Assembly: GCF_042652925.1 (NCBI RefSeq)
Contig: NZ_JBHSHC010000093.1
Span: 1-64,000 of the forward strand
Length of the DNA stretch: 64,000 nucleotides
Source of the DNA: Effusibacillus consociatus
Lineage (GTDB): Bacteria > Bacillota > Bacilli > Tumebacillales > Effusibacillaceae
Direction of reading: 5' to 3'
The first letter of the stretch is position 1; each line of letters starts with the position of its first letter. The position numbers and the translations under genes were made by a program. Shown in pieces: positions 32,262 to 41,439 of the stretch. Under the pieces are notes generated by a model. That model searched no databases. It was not told where the DNA came from and saw nothing but the letters and a program-made list of their open reading frames with translations.

Positions 32262-32965
32262 GCTGGTTGAAGGTTGAGGAATCAATTCGTGTACTTGTCC
32301 GGGATGTACCGGCGGAAGAGAGACCCCGGGAGCGCATGATCCGCGATGGTGCCTCGAGTCTTAGCAATGTTGAATTGTTGGCGATTCTTTTGCGAACCGG
32401 ATCCAACGGACAATCGGTTCTGGGATTGGCCGAACAACTCTTATCCCGGTTTGGCGGACTCCGCTCGCTCATGGAAGCGGATTTTCATGAGATCATTGAT
32501 ATTCCGGGCATGGGACCTGCAAAGGCTCTGCAAATACAGGCCGCGATCGAAATAGGCAAACGGATTGCAAGGCTTTCCAGAGAACCGTTAACTGTAATCC
32601 GGAGCCCCCAGGATGTGGCCGATCTGTTTATGGATCGTCTGCGTTTTGAGAAAAAGGAACATTTCGTCGTGATTCACTTGGATACAAAAAATCAAATTAT
32701 CGCGGAAGAAGTGGCTTCCATCGGATCGCTTGATTCTTCAATCGTGCACCCTCGTGAAATCTTCAAAACCGCTCTTAAGAAAAGTTCTGCTTCCATCATT
32801 TGTGTTCACAATCATCCCAGCGGCGATCCGACTCCTAGCCGCGAAGACATTCTCGTTACCAAGCGTTTAGCAGAAGTTGGTCAGATCATGGGAATTGAAA
32901 TGTTGGATCACATTGTGATCGGTGAGCAGCGCTTTGTCAGTTTGAAAGAACAGGGCTTATTTTAA
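32258..32965 (+). CDS. radC: RadC family JAB/MPN protein
   Basis: This 235-residue RadC protein has an N-terminal helix-hairpin-helix-like region (IDIPGMGPAKALQIQAAIEI) and the JAMM metalloprotease-like motif HNHPSGDPTPSREDILVTKR near residue 183. Its molecular role is unresolved despite the name. It begins at GTG 32258, overlapping the maf stop, and directly precedes mreB as in Bacillus. Confidence 0.94.
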   Translation: MSWLKVEESIRVLVRDVPAEERPRERMIRDGASSLSNVELLAILLRTGSNGQSVLGLAEQLLSRFGGLRSLMEADFHEIIDIPGMGPAKALQIQAAIEIGKRIARLSREPLTVIRSPQDVADLFMDRLRFEKKEHFVVIHLDTKNQIIAEEVASIGSLDSSIVHPREIFKTALKKSSASIICVHNHPSGDPTPSREDILVTKRLAEVGQIMGIEMLDHIVIGEQRFVSLKEQGLF

Positions 32966-33003
32966 TTTACACAGCGCACTCGTCTTGAAGGGAGTATCAA
33001 ATA

Positions 33004-34038
33004 ATGCTTAGCAATCGTGATATGGGTATTGATTTAGGGACAGCCAACACGCTGGTGTTTGTAAAAGGAAAGGGGATTATTGTTCGTGAACCGTCTGTTG
33101 TCGCAATCCGTACTGATAGCGGAGCAATTGAGGCGGTGGGTGAGCAGGCGAAAATGATGATTGGCCGTACGCCGGGCAATATTGTCGCCGTACGTCCGAT
33201 GAAAGACGGCGTAATTGCTGATTTTGACACTACGGCAACCATGCTTCGTCACTTTATTCGCCAAGCGATGAAAAAGAAATCGGTTTTCTCCGGACGTCCC
33301 CGTGTGATGGTTTGTGTTCCGTCCGGCATTACAGCAGTCGAGAAACGCGCGGTGGAAGATGCCACTTTGCAAGCGGGTGCGCGGGAAGCTCACACGATAG
33401 AAGAGCCGATGGCGGCAGCTATCGGCGCCGGACTGCCTGTTGGTGAACCGACAGGTTCCATGGTTGTGGATATCGGCGGAGGGACGACAGAGGTTGCGAT
33501 CATTTCTCTCGGCGGGATCGTGACCAGCCGCTCCATCCGTGTGGCGGGAGACGAAATGGATGAAGCGATCATCCAATACATTAAGAAAGCTTACAATCTG
33601 ATGATTGGAGAGCGAACTGCCGAGGAACTGAAAATCTCGATTGGTTCTGCTATGCCCTCTGACCGCAAAGAAACAACGGAGATTCGCGGACGCGACTTGG
33701 TAACGGGGCTTCCGAAAACATTAACCATCTCCGGTGAAGAAATTGCGAAGGCACTGGGGGACACTGTCAATTCCATTGTGGATGCGGTGAAGATTACGCT
33801 AGAGAAATCACCGCCCGAATTAGCGGCTGACATTATGGATCGGGGCATTGTCCTGACGGGGGGAGGCGCCCTGCTTCGGGATATGGACCGCTTATTGTCG
33901 CGGGAAACAGGCATGCCTGTTGTGGTTGCCGAGAACCCGCTGGATTGTGTGGCGTTGGGCACGGGGAAAGCACTGGATCTGATTCACTTGTTCAAGAATC
34001 GGAGCGGTTATACTTCGAAGAAAAGATCCTTACGCTAA
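33004..34038 (+). CDS. mreB: Rod shape-determining protein MreB
   Basis: This 344-residue bacterial actin organises lateral wall synthesis beneath the membrane. It shows MGIDLGTANTLVFVKGKGII at the N-terminus, the second phosphate loop VVDIGGGTTEVAIISLGG near residue 158, and ILTGGGALLRDMDRLLSRET-type C-terminal adenosine motif (VLTGGGALL near residue 282). The start ATG 33004 follows AAGGGAG. It leads mreC, mreD and the PBP2 gene in one transcription unit. Confidence 0.97.
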   Translation: MLSNRDMGIDLGTANTLVFVKGKGIIVREPSVVAIRTDSGAIEAVGEQAKMMIGRTPGNIVAVRPMKDGVIADFDTTATMLRHFIRQAMKKKSVFSGRPRVMVCVPSGITAVEKRAVEDATLQAGAREAHTIEEPMAAAIGAGLPVGEPTGSMVVDIGGGTTEVAIISLGGIVTSRSIRVAGDEMDEAIIQYIKKAYNLMIGERTAEELKISIGSAMPSDRKETTEIRGRDLVTGLPKTLTISGEEIAKALGDTVNSIVDAVKITLEKSPPELAADIMDRGIVLTGGGALLRDMDRLLSRETGMPVVVAENPLDCVALGTGKALDLIHLFKNRSGYTSKKRSLR

Positions 34039-34062
34039 CCGAGAAAAGGATGTGGGTTTCGG

Positions 34063-34914
34063 GTGCCCCGTTTCAGTACCAACAAAAGACTTTTAGTTTT
34101 GCTTCTAAGCTTGATTATCTTGACGGTCGTGGTGTCCTTTTCCGTTAAAGAAAGGAAGGACATCACATGGCCCGAGAAAGTTTTAATCGATGTCTTCTCA
34201 TCGGTTTCAAATGTGGTGTATCAACCGGTGGGGCATATCGCGGGATTTATTGATGAAGTTGAGCACATTCTCGCGCTGTATGAAGAAAACGCCGCTTTGA
34301 AACAAAATTTGCGGGACTATAATACTCTCAGCGTGAGATTGTCCGAATTGGAGCAGCGGAATAAGCTGCTGGAAACAGCTTTGAATTTCAAAGATCAATC
34401 CCCTTATAAATCCCATATGTGGCCCGCAAATGTTACCGGGCGAAGCCCGGACAAATGGAATTCGTCCATCACGATCGACAAAGGCGAAAAAGACGGGGTC
34501 AAAAAAGATATGGCAGTGATTGCTCCTGACGGCGGGCTGGTCGGGCGGGTCATGAGTGTTGGCAAGTACAATAGTACGGTGATTCTGATCACGGATACGA
34601 ACCGGATGGGAATATCGGCTGTTGTTCAGGATTCGCGTGCGGTTGGAATAGTCAACGGTTCGACCAGTGAATTGGGCGCTGTCGAAATGGGATTAATCGA
34701 CAGGGAAGTCAATCTGACTCCGGGACAAAAGGTTGTTACCTCCAATCTGTCTGACATTTATCCGCCTGGCATTCTGATCGGCGAAATTACATCATCCGGC
34801 ATGGAAGATTCCGGACTGACCAAAAAGGCGATTATCAAACCGGCTGCCAAGCTGGACCGTCTCGAGGTTGTGTTTTTGGTTCAACGGGTGAACCCGACTG
34901 ACGGTGGGAAATAA
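34063..34914 (+). CDS. mreC: Rod shape-determining protein MreC
   Basis: This 283-residue bitopic membrane protein has one N-terminal helix (LLVLLLSLIILTVVVSF, about 9-26). A coiled coil follows (about 65-110, LEQRNKLLETALNF). The beta-rich periplasmic-side domain shows DKGEKDGVKKDMAVIAPDGG and SNLSDIYPPGILIGEI. It bridges MreB/MreD and the penicillin-binding proteins. The start is GTG 34063. It lies 24 bases after mreB and 11 before mreD. Confidence 0.95.
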   Translation: MPRFSTNKRLLVLLLSLIILTVVVSFSVKERKDITWPEKVLIDVFSSVSNVVYQPVGHIAGFIDEVEHILALYEENAALKQNLRDYNTLSVRLSELEQRNKLLETALNFKDQSPYKSHMWPANVTGRSPDKWNSSITIDKGEKDGVKKDMAVIAPDGGLVGRVMSVGKYNSTVILITDTNRMGISAVVQDSRAVGIVNGSTSELGAVEMGLIDREVNLTPGQKVVTSNLSDIYPPGILIGEITSSGMEDSGLTKKAIIKPAAKLDRLEVVFLVQRVNPTDGGK

Positions 34915-34925
34915 GGAGGCAACCG

Positions 34926-35435
34926 ATGCGTCCGATCTTCCTTTTTCTAATTCTGTTACTTGGTTTCATTGTGCAAGCAACCATATTTGTCCAAAAGCCT
35001 TTTAGTTGGATTCAGCCGACTCTTACGGTTATCTTGATTTTGTTTACTGCCTACTATAGGGGACAGCTGCTCGCCATGATACTGGGGATCCTGGTCGGCT
35101 TGATTCAGGATATCGTATATGGAAGCATCATCGGAATGCATATGTTCTCATTAGGGGCAACCGGATATTTTGCCGGATCGATGTTCCGGGTGTTTCTGAA
35201 TCGAAGTCTCATCATGCTGATGCTGATGATTCTTGGGTTTTCGGCGGCGTATGAGTTTATCAACTATGGAATCGCCGTAATTTTTGGGAGGATTTCCGTT
35301 GATTTGCTGGCGGTTCTGACACATGCGGTTCGCTTGATGATTTTTAACGGTGTATTCGCATTGATTCTGTATCCGTTTGCGGATCGCTGGCTGCCGGCGG
35401 ACGAAAAGTGGGGCATGGGAGAGGAATATCTCTAA
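34926..35435 (+). CDS. mreD: Rod shape-determining protein MreD
   Basis: This 169-residue membrane protein has five or six hydrophobic helices, as usual for MreD. It includes the family stretch GILVGLIQDIVYGSIIGMHM near residues 56-75. The start is ATG 34926, behind AAGGAGG, in the mre operon. It partners with MreC in the elongasome. Confidence 0.92.
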   Translation: MRPIFLFLILLLGFIVQATIFVQKPFSWIQPTLTVILILFTAYYRGQLLAMILGILVGLIQDIVYGSIIGMHMFSLGATGYFAGSMFRVFLNRSLIMLMLMILGFSAAYEFINYGIAVIFGRISVDLLAVLTHAVRLMIFNGVFALILYPFADRWLPADEKWGMGEEYL

Positions 35436-35457
35436 CCGTAGAACGGGAGGGATTTCC

Positions 35458-37311
35458 TTGCATGAGATGGATCGGACACGTTCAATAAGATGGTTTTGGA
35501 TCAAGGTCGTTGTGGTTGTGGCTTTTTTTGCCCTTCTGCTTCGGCTTTTTACTATGCAGATCACGAATGGAGAGGTGTACCGGGCCAAAATTGAAAATGA
35601 GCGGATCGACCGATTTGTCATTGCGGCTCCTCGGGGGCAGATTATGGATCGAAACGGAACTCTGCTGGCCGGCAGCAAGAAGGTGTTTAACCTTGTCTAC
35701 CTCCCGCTGGAGGGGCGGGATGCTGCCAGTACGACTGCCAATCGGCTCGCTCCTGTCCTTCACAAGGATCCGAATGAATTGCTCACCGCGATGGACGTGG
35801 GAGACAGACCGAAATTGCCCTGGTCACAGCCGAGAAGAATTTTTTCGAATGCGGACGAGAAGCAGTTGTCGTTTGTTCGTGAACACCCGGATGCACTTCC
35901 TGGAATTCATATCGTGGTCGAATCAAAAAGGGAATATCCACAGGGCCATAGAGCCTCCCATGTAATAGGGTACCTGAATTCAATTCCGGCCGAAGAATGG
36001 ATGAAATATCAAGAGCAAGGATATCCGCTTGACGCCCAGATTGGAGTGTATGGAATTGAAAAAAGGTACGAGCGGTACTTGAGAGGCCGCGATGGGGCGT
36101 TAGTGATCCAGTCAGGCATGGATGCATCCGGTAAGTTTTCGGTTTCGGAAGTCCCCTCCGTTCCTGGTCACAATCTGACTCTAAACATGGAGGCCCGTTT
36201 GCAAGCGGCGGCTGAGCAAGCACTGCAAGAGCAAATTCGTGCAATCAATTCGGATCCGAAGAAACGAAAAGTTTCACATGCTTCCGCTGTGGCGGTGAAC
36301 CCGAATACGGGTGAAGTGCTGGCTATGGCAAGCTGCCCGGGATTTAATCCAAATATTTGGGTCGGGGGGATCTCGCCGGAAAATTATCGGGCCTTTCAAC
36401 CCGCACAGCAGAACTGGGCTTTGCAGGTACCCGTTGCCCCGGGTTCCACCGTAAAACCTTTGACATTTCTGCTTGCGTTTGAAAAAGGATTGGTAACACC
36501 CCGCCAGTATATCCACGATCCCGGGCGCTTGCAGGTTGGGTGGGAAACGAATGGAAATCCTCATTATTTTTATTGTTGGGACCGAGCGGGGCATGGGGAT
36601 GTGGATGCAAGAAAAGCGTTGGCGGTGTCTTGCAATGTGTACATGTATCAACTTAGCTTATGGCTTGGGAAATATAGTCACTCCGTCGATGCGGCCCGTT
36701 GGTTGAAAACAGATCTGCCGGCTGCCATTGAGAACTTTCGGAATTATCATAGCCAGTTCGGTCTTGGAGTTTCAACAGGAATTGATTTGCCGGAGGAAGT
36801 AAAAGGCCGTCTGTATGCGACTGGGCAATTGGCTGATTTGCCGTTTACCGCGATCGGACAAAATCAGTTTTATACCGCCATGCAGCTCGCCCAGTATGTG
36901 AGTGTGCTGGCGAACGGCGGGAAAAGGATGGAGCCTCATGTCGTGAAAGAAATAACATCCCATGACGGAAAACTTGTCTCCAGCATCAATCCCAAGATTT
37001 TAAACGAAGTTCCGATCCATCCCGAGGCATTAAAAGTCGTGAGGGATGGAATGCGGGATGCGATTGCAAAACCTTACGGAACCGCTCACCAGACATTTAA
37101 GGGGGCTTCTTATACAGCAGCAGGCAAAACGGGAACAGCGGAAACGGGACAGGGGGAGGATAATGCCCTTTTTATCGGATACGCGCCTGCTGAAAACCCC
37201 CAAATCGCCGTTGCAGTGGTTGTTCCCGGGGGAGGTCATGGATCGGATTCGAGCGGTCCGATTGCTAGAAAAATTCTGGATGTGTATTTTCAGGAAGGAA
37301 ATCGGCCTTGA
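35458..37311 (+). CDS. mrdA: Penicillin-binding protein 2, elongation transpeptidase
   Basis: This 617-residue class B PBP cross-links peptidoglycan during elongation. The start is TTG 35458, seven bases after GGGAGGG; the ATG at 35467 is too far from any site. One N-terminal membrane helix (about 14-35) precedes the pedestal domain (RGQIMDRNGTLLA). In the transpeptidase domain the active serine is in VAPGSTVKPLTFLLAF, the second motif is SCN (ALAVSCNVYMYQL), and the third is KTGTAET. All three are intact. It follows mreD directly and probably works with RodA, encoded at 40233. Confidence 0.94.
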   Translation: MHEMDRTRSIRWFWIKVVVVVAFFALLLRLFTMQITNGEVYRAKIENERIDRFVIAAPRGQIMDRNGTLLAGSKKVFNLVYLPLEGRDAASTTANRLAPVLHKDPNELLTAMDVGDRPKLPWSQPRRIFSNADEKQLSFVREHPDALPGIHIVVESKREYPQGHRASHVIGYLNSIPAEEWMKYQEQGYPLDAQIGVYGIEKRYERYLRGRDGALVIQSGMDASGKFSVSEVPSVPGHNLTLNMEARLQAAAEQALQEQIRAINSDPKKRKVSHASAVAVNPNTGEVLAMASCPGFNPNIWVGGISPENYRAFQPAQQNWALQVPVAPGSTVKPLTFLLAFEKGLVTPRQYIHDPGRLQVGWETNGNPHYFYCWDRAGHGDVDARKALAVSCNVYMYQLSLWLGKYSHSVDAARWLKTDLPAAIENFRNYHSQFGLGVSTGIDLPEEVKGRLYATGQLADLPFTAIGQNQFYTAMQLAQYVSVLANGGKRMEPHVVKEITSHDGKLVSSINPKILNEVPIHPEALKVVRDGMRDAIAKPYGTAHQTFKGASYTAAGKTGTAETGQGEDNALFIGYAPAENPQIAVAVVVPGGGHGSDSSGPIARKILDVYFQEGNRP

Positions 37312-37377
37312 ACTGGCGAATTAGTACGAGCGAACATATGTGATTCCGGAATGTACCGCAAGACAGGAGGACCCGAA

Positions 37378-38058
37378 ATGCAGGATCAACCCGGGTGCGA
37401 GATGCCTCGCTACGTTAGACATCCAGTAACTATTAAGGGCATCCGTGATGGATTGGTTTTTCTTTTTGACGATCAATGCTCGTTTGAGGAGATACTCAGT
37501 GATCTCAAAGAGAAATTGCATGGTGCACAGGGCCAACTGTTATTCGGTCCGATCGTTCGTGTGACGATTCAGACTGGACGCCGAATAGTAACGGAAATAC
37601 AGAAACAACAGATTCGGGAAATTTTGAGTATTTACGGAAACTTGATTATACAAGAGTTTGTCTCTGCACGTGAGAGTGAAAGTATTAATCCAACCGGGGG
37701 TCCATTTCTGTATAAGGGAACTGTCCGATCCGGCCAGCGGGTGGAGCATGATGGCGATATTACCATCGTTGGGGATGTAAATCCCGGAGGTCAGGTACTG
37801 GCGACCGGGGACATTTTTGTAATGGGCACATTGCGGGGGATGGCACATGCCGGCTGCAAGGGGGACGAGAACGCGGTCATCGGGGCTGTCTATTTTCAAC
37901 CGACCCAATTACGAATCGGTTCCGTGATTTCACGTGCCCCCGACGTGGATTCGCAGATGCAAATCGAAGCTGCGGAAATGGAATTTGCCTATTTGCGCAA
38001 TGGGCAGATGGCAGTCGACAAACTGTTGAATTTATACAGCATCAGACCAAAAAAATAA
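37378..38058 (+). CDS. minC: Septum site-determining protein MinC
   Basis: This 226-residue protein inhibits FtsZ polymerisation near the poles. The start is ATG 37378 behind AGGAGG. The N-terminal FtsZ-inhibitory domain (about 10-105) contains VTIKGIRDGLVFLFDD. The C-terminal MinC beta-helix shows GTVRSGQRVEHDGDITIVGD and ATGDIFVMGTLRGMAHAG. It is co-transcribed with minD 34 bases downstream. Confidence 0.94.
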   Translation: MQDQPGCEMPRYVRHPVTIKGIRDGLVFLFDDQCSFEEILSDLKEKLHGAQGQLLFGPIVRVTIQTGRRIVTEIQKQQIREILSIYGNLIIQEFVSARESESINPTGGPFLYKGTVRSGQRVEHDGDITIVGDVNPGGQVLATGDIFVMGTLRGMAHAGCKGDENAVIGAVYFQPTQLRIGSVISRAPDVDSQMQIEAAEMEFAYLRNGQMAVDKLLNLYSIRPKK

Positions 38059-38092
38059 ACATTGGGAGATGTGTTACGGGAGGGTCTGAAGG

Positions 38093-38890
38093 ATGGGTGA
38101 AGCGATCGTTGTCACATCCGGTAAGGGAGGGGTTGGAAAAACCTCCACTTCAGCAAATATTGGTACAGCACTTGCTCTGGCCGGAAAAAGAGTATGTTTG
38201 GTGGATACCGATATCGGACTGCGCAATTTGGATGTGGTGTTGGGACTTGAGAATCGGATTATCTTTGACGTGGTAGACGTTGTAACGGAAACCTGTCGTC
38301 TCGACCAAGCGTTGATCAAAGATAAAAGATTCGATCATTTGTATCTGCTTCCGGCGTCTCAAACGAAAGACAAGAACGCTTTGGTACCGGAAGCAATGAA
38401 AAAGATCGTGCAGGAACTGAAAGAAAGATTTGATTTTGTGGTGATCGATTGTCCTGCCGGAATTGAACAGGGGTTCCAGATTGCAATTGCGGGAGCCGAC
38501 CGTGCCATTGTAGTTACAACTCCGGAGAACGCTGCGGTTCGCGATGCGGACCGGGTAATCGGATTGCTTGAAAAAGCGAAAATACATGGCCCGAAATTGG
38601 TGATTAATCGGATTCGTCCACATATGGTTCGCCAGGGAGATATGCTGGATATCGACGATATTGTTTCCATTCTCGCTATTGATTTATTGGGTGTAGTCCC
38701 GGATGACGAGAGTGTGATTTCCGGCTCCAATCATGGGGAACCTACCGTGCTCAATCCGTCTTCAAAAGCGGCAATGGCTTATCGCAACATAGCAAGAAGA
38801 ATTTTGGGAGATTCGGTTCCGTTATTGAATTTGCAAGATCAACCGGGTCTCCTGACCAAGTTCAAGAAAATGATTGGTTTTGGGAAATAG
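38093..38890 (+). CDS. minD: Septum site-determining ATPase MinD
   Basis: This 265-residue deviant Walker A ATPase recruits MinC to the membrane. The loop is VVTSGKGGVGKTSTSANIGT at residues 6-25, followed by VDTDIGLRNLDVVLGLENR and FVVIDCPAGIEQGFQIAIAG. The C-terminus ends in an amphipathic segment (LLTKFKKMIGFGK), the membrane-targeting sequence. No minE is present, as in other rod-shaped Firmicutes, where DivIVA/MinJ do that job. Confidence 0.97.
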   Translation: MGEAIVVTSGKGGVGKTSTSANIGTALALAGKRVCLVDTDIGLRNLDVVLGLENRIIFDVVDVVTETCRLDQALIKDKRFDHLYLLPASQTKDKNALVPEAMKKIVQELKERFDFVVIDCPAGIEQGFQIAIAGADRAIVVTTPENAAVRDADRVIGLLEKAKIHGPKLVINRIRPHMVRQGDMLDIDDIVSILAIDLLGVVPDDESVISGSNHGEPTVLNPSSKAAMAYRNIARRILGDSVPLLNLQDQPGLLTKFKKMIGFGK

Positions 38891-38925
38891 AGAGCCAGGT
38901 CTTGTTGTAACAGGAGGGGTTGCAT

Positions 38926-40143
38926 GTGCCCCAGTTAGGTGAGAAAATCCGTTTGTTCCGTCAAAGCAAGGGATTCACCCAGGAGCAATTGGTTGAGGGT
39001 ATCGCAAAAAAGAGCACACTAAGCCAAATTGAATCGGGGAAAGCGTCTCCATCCATTGAGCTGCTTTTGCAGATTGCGGATCGGTTGGATGTTGGAATCG
39101 GGGAACTGTTGAAAGATGTGACATGGGATCGGAGACCGTCCGATCTTCTGAAACTGGCCAATGTACTTTTTGACAAACAGGAATATTCAATTGCTCTTAC
39201 TTATTTCCAACAAGTCCGATCCGAAGAGATGGAGGAGGAAGAGGACCCTTCTTATCTCTATAAACTTAGCATCTGCTATACGGAAACAGGAGACGCGGAC
39301 CAGGCTTTGTTGATGCTGGAGCGACTGGTCGCTCTTGCTGTTTCCCGTGGTCTGCATACTTGGCGCGGCCAAGCATTTCAACAAATCGGGCAGGTGTATT
39401 TTAAGCAGCAAAACTACAAATTGGCCGAACATTACTGGCTGAAAGCGGAGGATCGCATCAGTCTGCTTGAGGATCCCGACCCCGCGCAAACAGCCCGGCT
39501 TTTTAACCGCTTGGGTGTTGTGAATTTTTATTTGGGTGAACACGAGAAATCAGTCGAGTATTACCTGAAAGCATTGGAAATCCTGAACGGATCTGAATAT
39601 GTATTTCAACAATCCATAACCATGATGAATATGGCGATCTCATTGAATTCTCTCGGTGACTACGAGCGGGCGGCGGAAATGTATCAAAAACTGGAGAATG
39701 TAAACGAAGAGGTCGGCCCCCTTGTGTATGCCATTATCCGTTTTCACTATGCAGTGTTCCTGGCTGATACAGGGAGATACAAAGCTGCGGAAAAACTGTT
39801 TTTGGAAGTTCGGCAGCGGTTTGAAGAAATGGGCGAAGAGAGCTGGCTTGCAGAGGTTGACACAGAAATAGCAGAACTGTGTCTCAAGCGGGGCGACTAT
39901 GAAAATTCGTTGAAACTATGTGAAAGACTGCTCGATCAACTGTCCGCGGATCATTCTGAATACGGGAATGTGCAGCGGATCCAAGGGTTGATACATATGG
40001 AACAAGGCCAATACGAGAAAGCCATTCCGGCTTTTGTATCGGCCCTTCAGTTTTTTGAACGGTTGGGACGGCTGGATCAAGTGCGTGATGTTCACAAGCT
40101 CTTGACGGTTTGTATAGAGAAAAAAAGCCTGAAGCGAGGATAG
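38926..40143 (+). CDS. XRE-type regulator with C-terminal TPR repeats
   Basis: This 405-residue protein is called from GTG 38926, six bases after GGAGGGG. Residues 1-60 are an XRE helix-turn-helix (IRLFRQSKGFTQEQLVEGIA, KSTLSQIESGKASPSIELLL). The rest is tetratricopeptide repeats (about 75-400; for example LFNRLGVVNFYLGEHEKSVE), the layout of peptide-responsive RRNPP-type regulators. A peptide ligand is only inference, since I see no adjacent signal-peptide gene. It lies between minD and rodA with a terminator behind it. The target is unknown. Confidence 0.88.
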   Translation: MPQLGEKIRLFRQSKGFTQEQLVEGIAKKSTLSQIESGKASPSIELLLQIADRLDVGIGELLKDVTWDRRPSDLLKLANVLFDKQEYSIALTYFQQVRSEEMEEEEDPSYLYKLSICYTETGDADQALLMLERLVALAVSRGLHTWRGQAFQQIGQVYFKQQNYKLAEHYWLKAEDRISLLEDPDPAQTARLFNRLGVVNFYLGEHEKSVEYYLKALEILNGSEYVFQQSITMMNMAISLNSLGDYERAAEMYQKLENVNEEVGPLVYAIIRFHYAVFLADTGRYKAAEKLFLEVRQRFEEMGEESWLAEVDTEIAELCLKRGDYENSLKLCERLLDQLSADHSEYGNVQRIQGLIHMEQGQYEKAIPAFVSALQFFERLGRLDQVRDVHKLLTVCIEKKSLKRG

Positions 40144-40173
40144 CTTCTGGCAGGAATTGACATACTGGAAAGA

Positions 40174-40212
40174 GGGGAATTGGGTGAAACAGCCTGATTC
40201 CCTGATTTTTTT
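40174..40212 (+). terminator. Terminator of the XRE-TPR gene
   Basis: GGGGAAT (40174-40180) pairs with ATTCCCT (40197-40203), followed by GATTTTTTT. Confidence 0.7.
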
Positions 40213-40232
40213 AGGTGCGGAGTGAGGATGAA

Positions 40233-41375
40233 ATGATCGAGCGCGCCCCCAATAAGCGCCTGCAGGATCTGGATGTTCTGATCATCCTGATTGTATTCTT
40301 CTTAGCCGTCATTTCAGTAGTCATGGTCTCCAGTGCTTCCCGCGTAAATCTAACGGGGGATCCGGCTTATTTTTATATTCGTCAAGCTTTCTGGTTCATG
40401 ATCGGATTGATTGTGATGTTTTTGGTGATTCGCATCGATTACGCCGAATATTGTCAGCATTGGAAATGGCTGTACGGTTTTGGTGTCGGCATGCTGATGC
40501 TCCTGTCCATCGCCGGTCATGCTGCCAACGGAGCCAAGAGCTGGTTTCAGTTGGGGCCTGTTAAGCTGGAACCGGCTGAACTCATGAAGATTATCTTGAT
40601 TCTGGTTCTGGCACGCTTGCTGCAGGACGCAAAAACCAGCACCTCGTTCGTTCATTTCCTGAAAACATTGGTTCTCATCCTGCTTCCCATCTGCCTGGTG
40701 ATCTTACAGCCGGATTTGGGAACCGCCATGATGATGAGTTCGATTGCTTGCGGAATGATTTGGGCTGCCGGAATTCCCCGCAGATATTTACTCATTCTCT
40801 TTTCTCTTGCCGGTGCCGGGATCAGCAGCTTGTCCATGTTGTATTTCGCCCGGAAAGACTGGTTCTTTTCCATCGTCCATCCCTATCAATGGGAGCGTTT
40901 AACGATGTTTCTAGACCCTGAAGGAGGAAAGACGGGTGCCGGCTATCAGCTTTACCAGTCATTGCTGGCAATTGGTGCCGGGCAGATCTGGGGGGAAGGG
41001 ATTTTCAGAGGAGTGCAGACGCAGGGGGCTTGGATTCCGGAACGTCATACGGACTTTATTTTCTCCGTAATTGCAGAAGAGTTGGGATTTGCAGGAGCCG
41101 GCTTGTTGCTGCTGTCCTATTTTGTTTTATTGATCCGCATGATTAAAATCGGGCGGGAAGCCCGGGAGCCAATGGGTTCCTTGATTGTGGCCGGGGTACT
41201 CTCCATGTTTCTGGCACAGGTCTTTGAAAACGTAGGAATGACAATGTCGTTAACGCCAATTACGGGAATTACGCTTCCGCTCATGTCTTACGGGGGAAGT
41301 TCCATACTGTCCAGTATGCTGGCCATAGGTCTTGTTCTCAATGTAGGCTACAGACGAAAGAAAATCCGGTTTTAG
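40233..41375 (+). CDS. rodA: RodA peptidoglycan glycosyltransferase (SEDS family)
   Basis: This 380-residue SEDS protein has ten or so membrane helices. Family motifs: GAKSWFQLGPVKLEPAELMK near residue 110, LLQPDLGTAMMMSS, RHTDFIFSVIAEELGFAGAG near residue 275, and GITLPLMSYGGSSILSSMLA at the end. It polymerises glycan strands with the class B PBP of the elongasome. RodA rather than FtsW is favoured by the mre/PBP2 context. ATG 40233 with GAGGA is preferred to the upstream GTG. Confidence 0.93.
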   Translation: MIERAPNKRLQDLDVLIILIVFFLAVISVVMVSSASRVNLTGDPAYFYIRQAFWFMIGLIVMFLVIRIDYAEYCQHWKWLYGFGVGMLMLLSIAGHAANGAKSWFQLGPVKLEPAELMKIILILVLARLLQDAKTSTSFVHFLKTLVLILLPICLVILQPDLGTAMMMSSIACGMIWAAGIPRRYLLILFSLAGAGISSLSMLYFARKDWFFSIVHPYQWERLTMFLDPEGGKTGAGYQLYQSLLAIGAGQIWGEGIFRGVQTQGAWIPERHTDFIFSVIAEELGFAGAGLLLLSYFVLLIRMIKIGREAREPMGSLIVAGVLSMFLAQVFENVGMTMSLTPITGITLPLMSYGGSSILSSMLAIGLVLNVGYRRKKIRF

Positions 41376-41378
41376 GCG

Positions 41379-41407
41379 TCATATCCTTGTCCGTAAGTGA
41401 ATAGGAT
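41379..41407 (+). promoter_or_regulatory. Possible sigma-E promoter of the spoIVF operon
   Basis: TCATATC (41379-41385), 14 bases, then AATAGGAT (41400-41407). The -35 fits the sigma-E consensus well and the -10 poorly. The location, ahead of an operon that is sigma-E dependent in Bacillus, supports it. Confidence 0.3.
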
Positions 41408-41429
41408 GTATCACTACGTATGGACAAGG
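41385..41429 (+). promoter_or_regulatory. Stem-loop covering the spoIVFA ribosome binding site
   Basis: CCTTGTCC (41385-41392) pairs with GGACAAGG (41422-41429), and within it AGTGA pairs with TCACT. The right arm is contiguous with the AAGGGGG site of spoIVFA, so folding could limit translation. It may also be the rodA terminator, but it lacks a U-tract. Confidence 0.5.
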
Positions 41430-41439
41430 GGGTCTGTCT

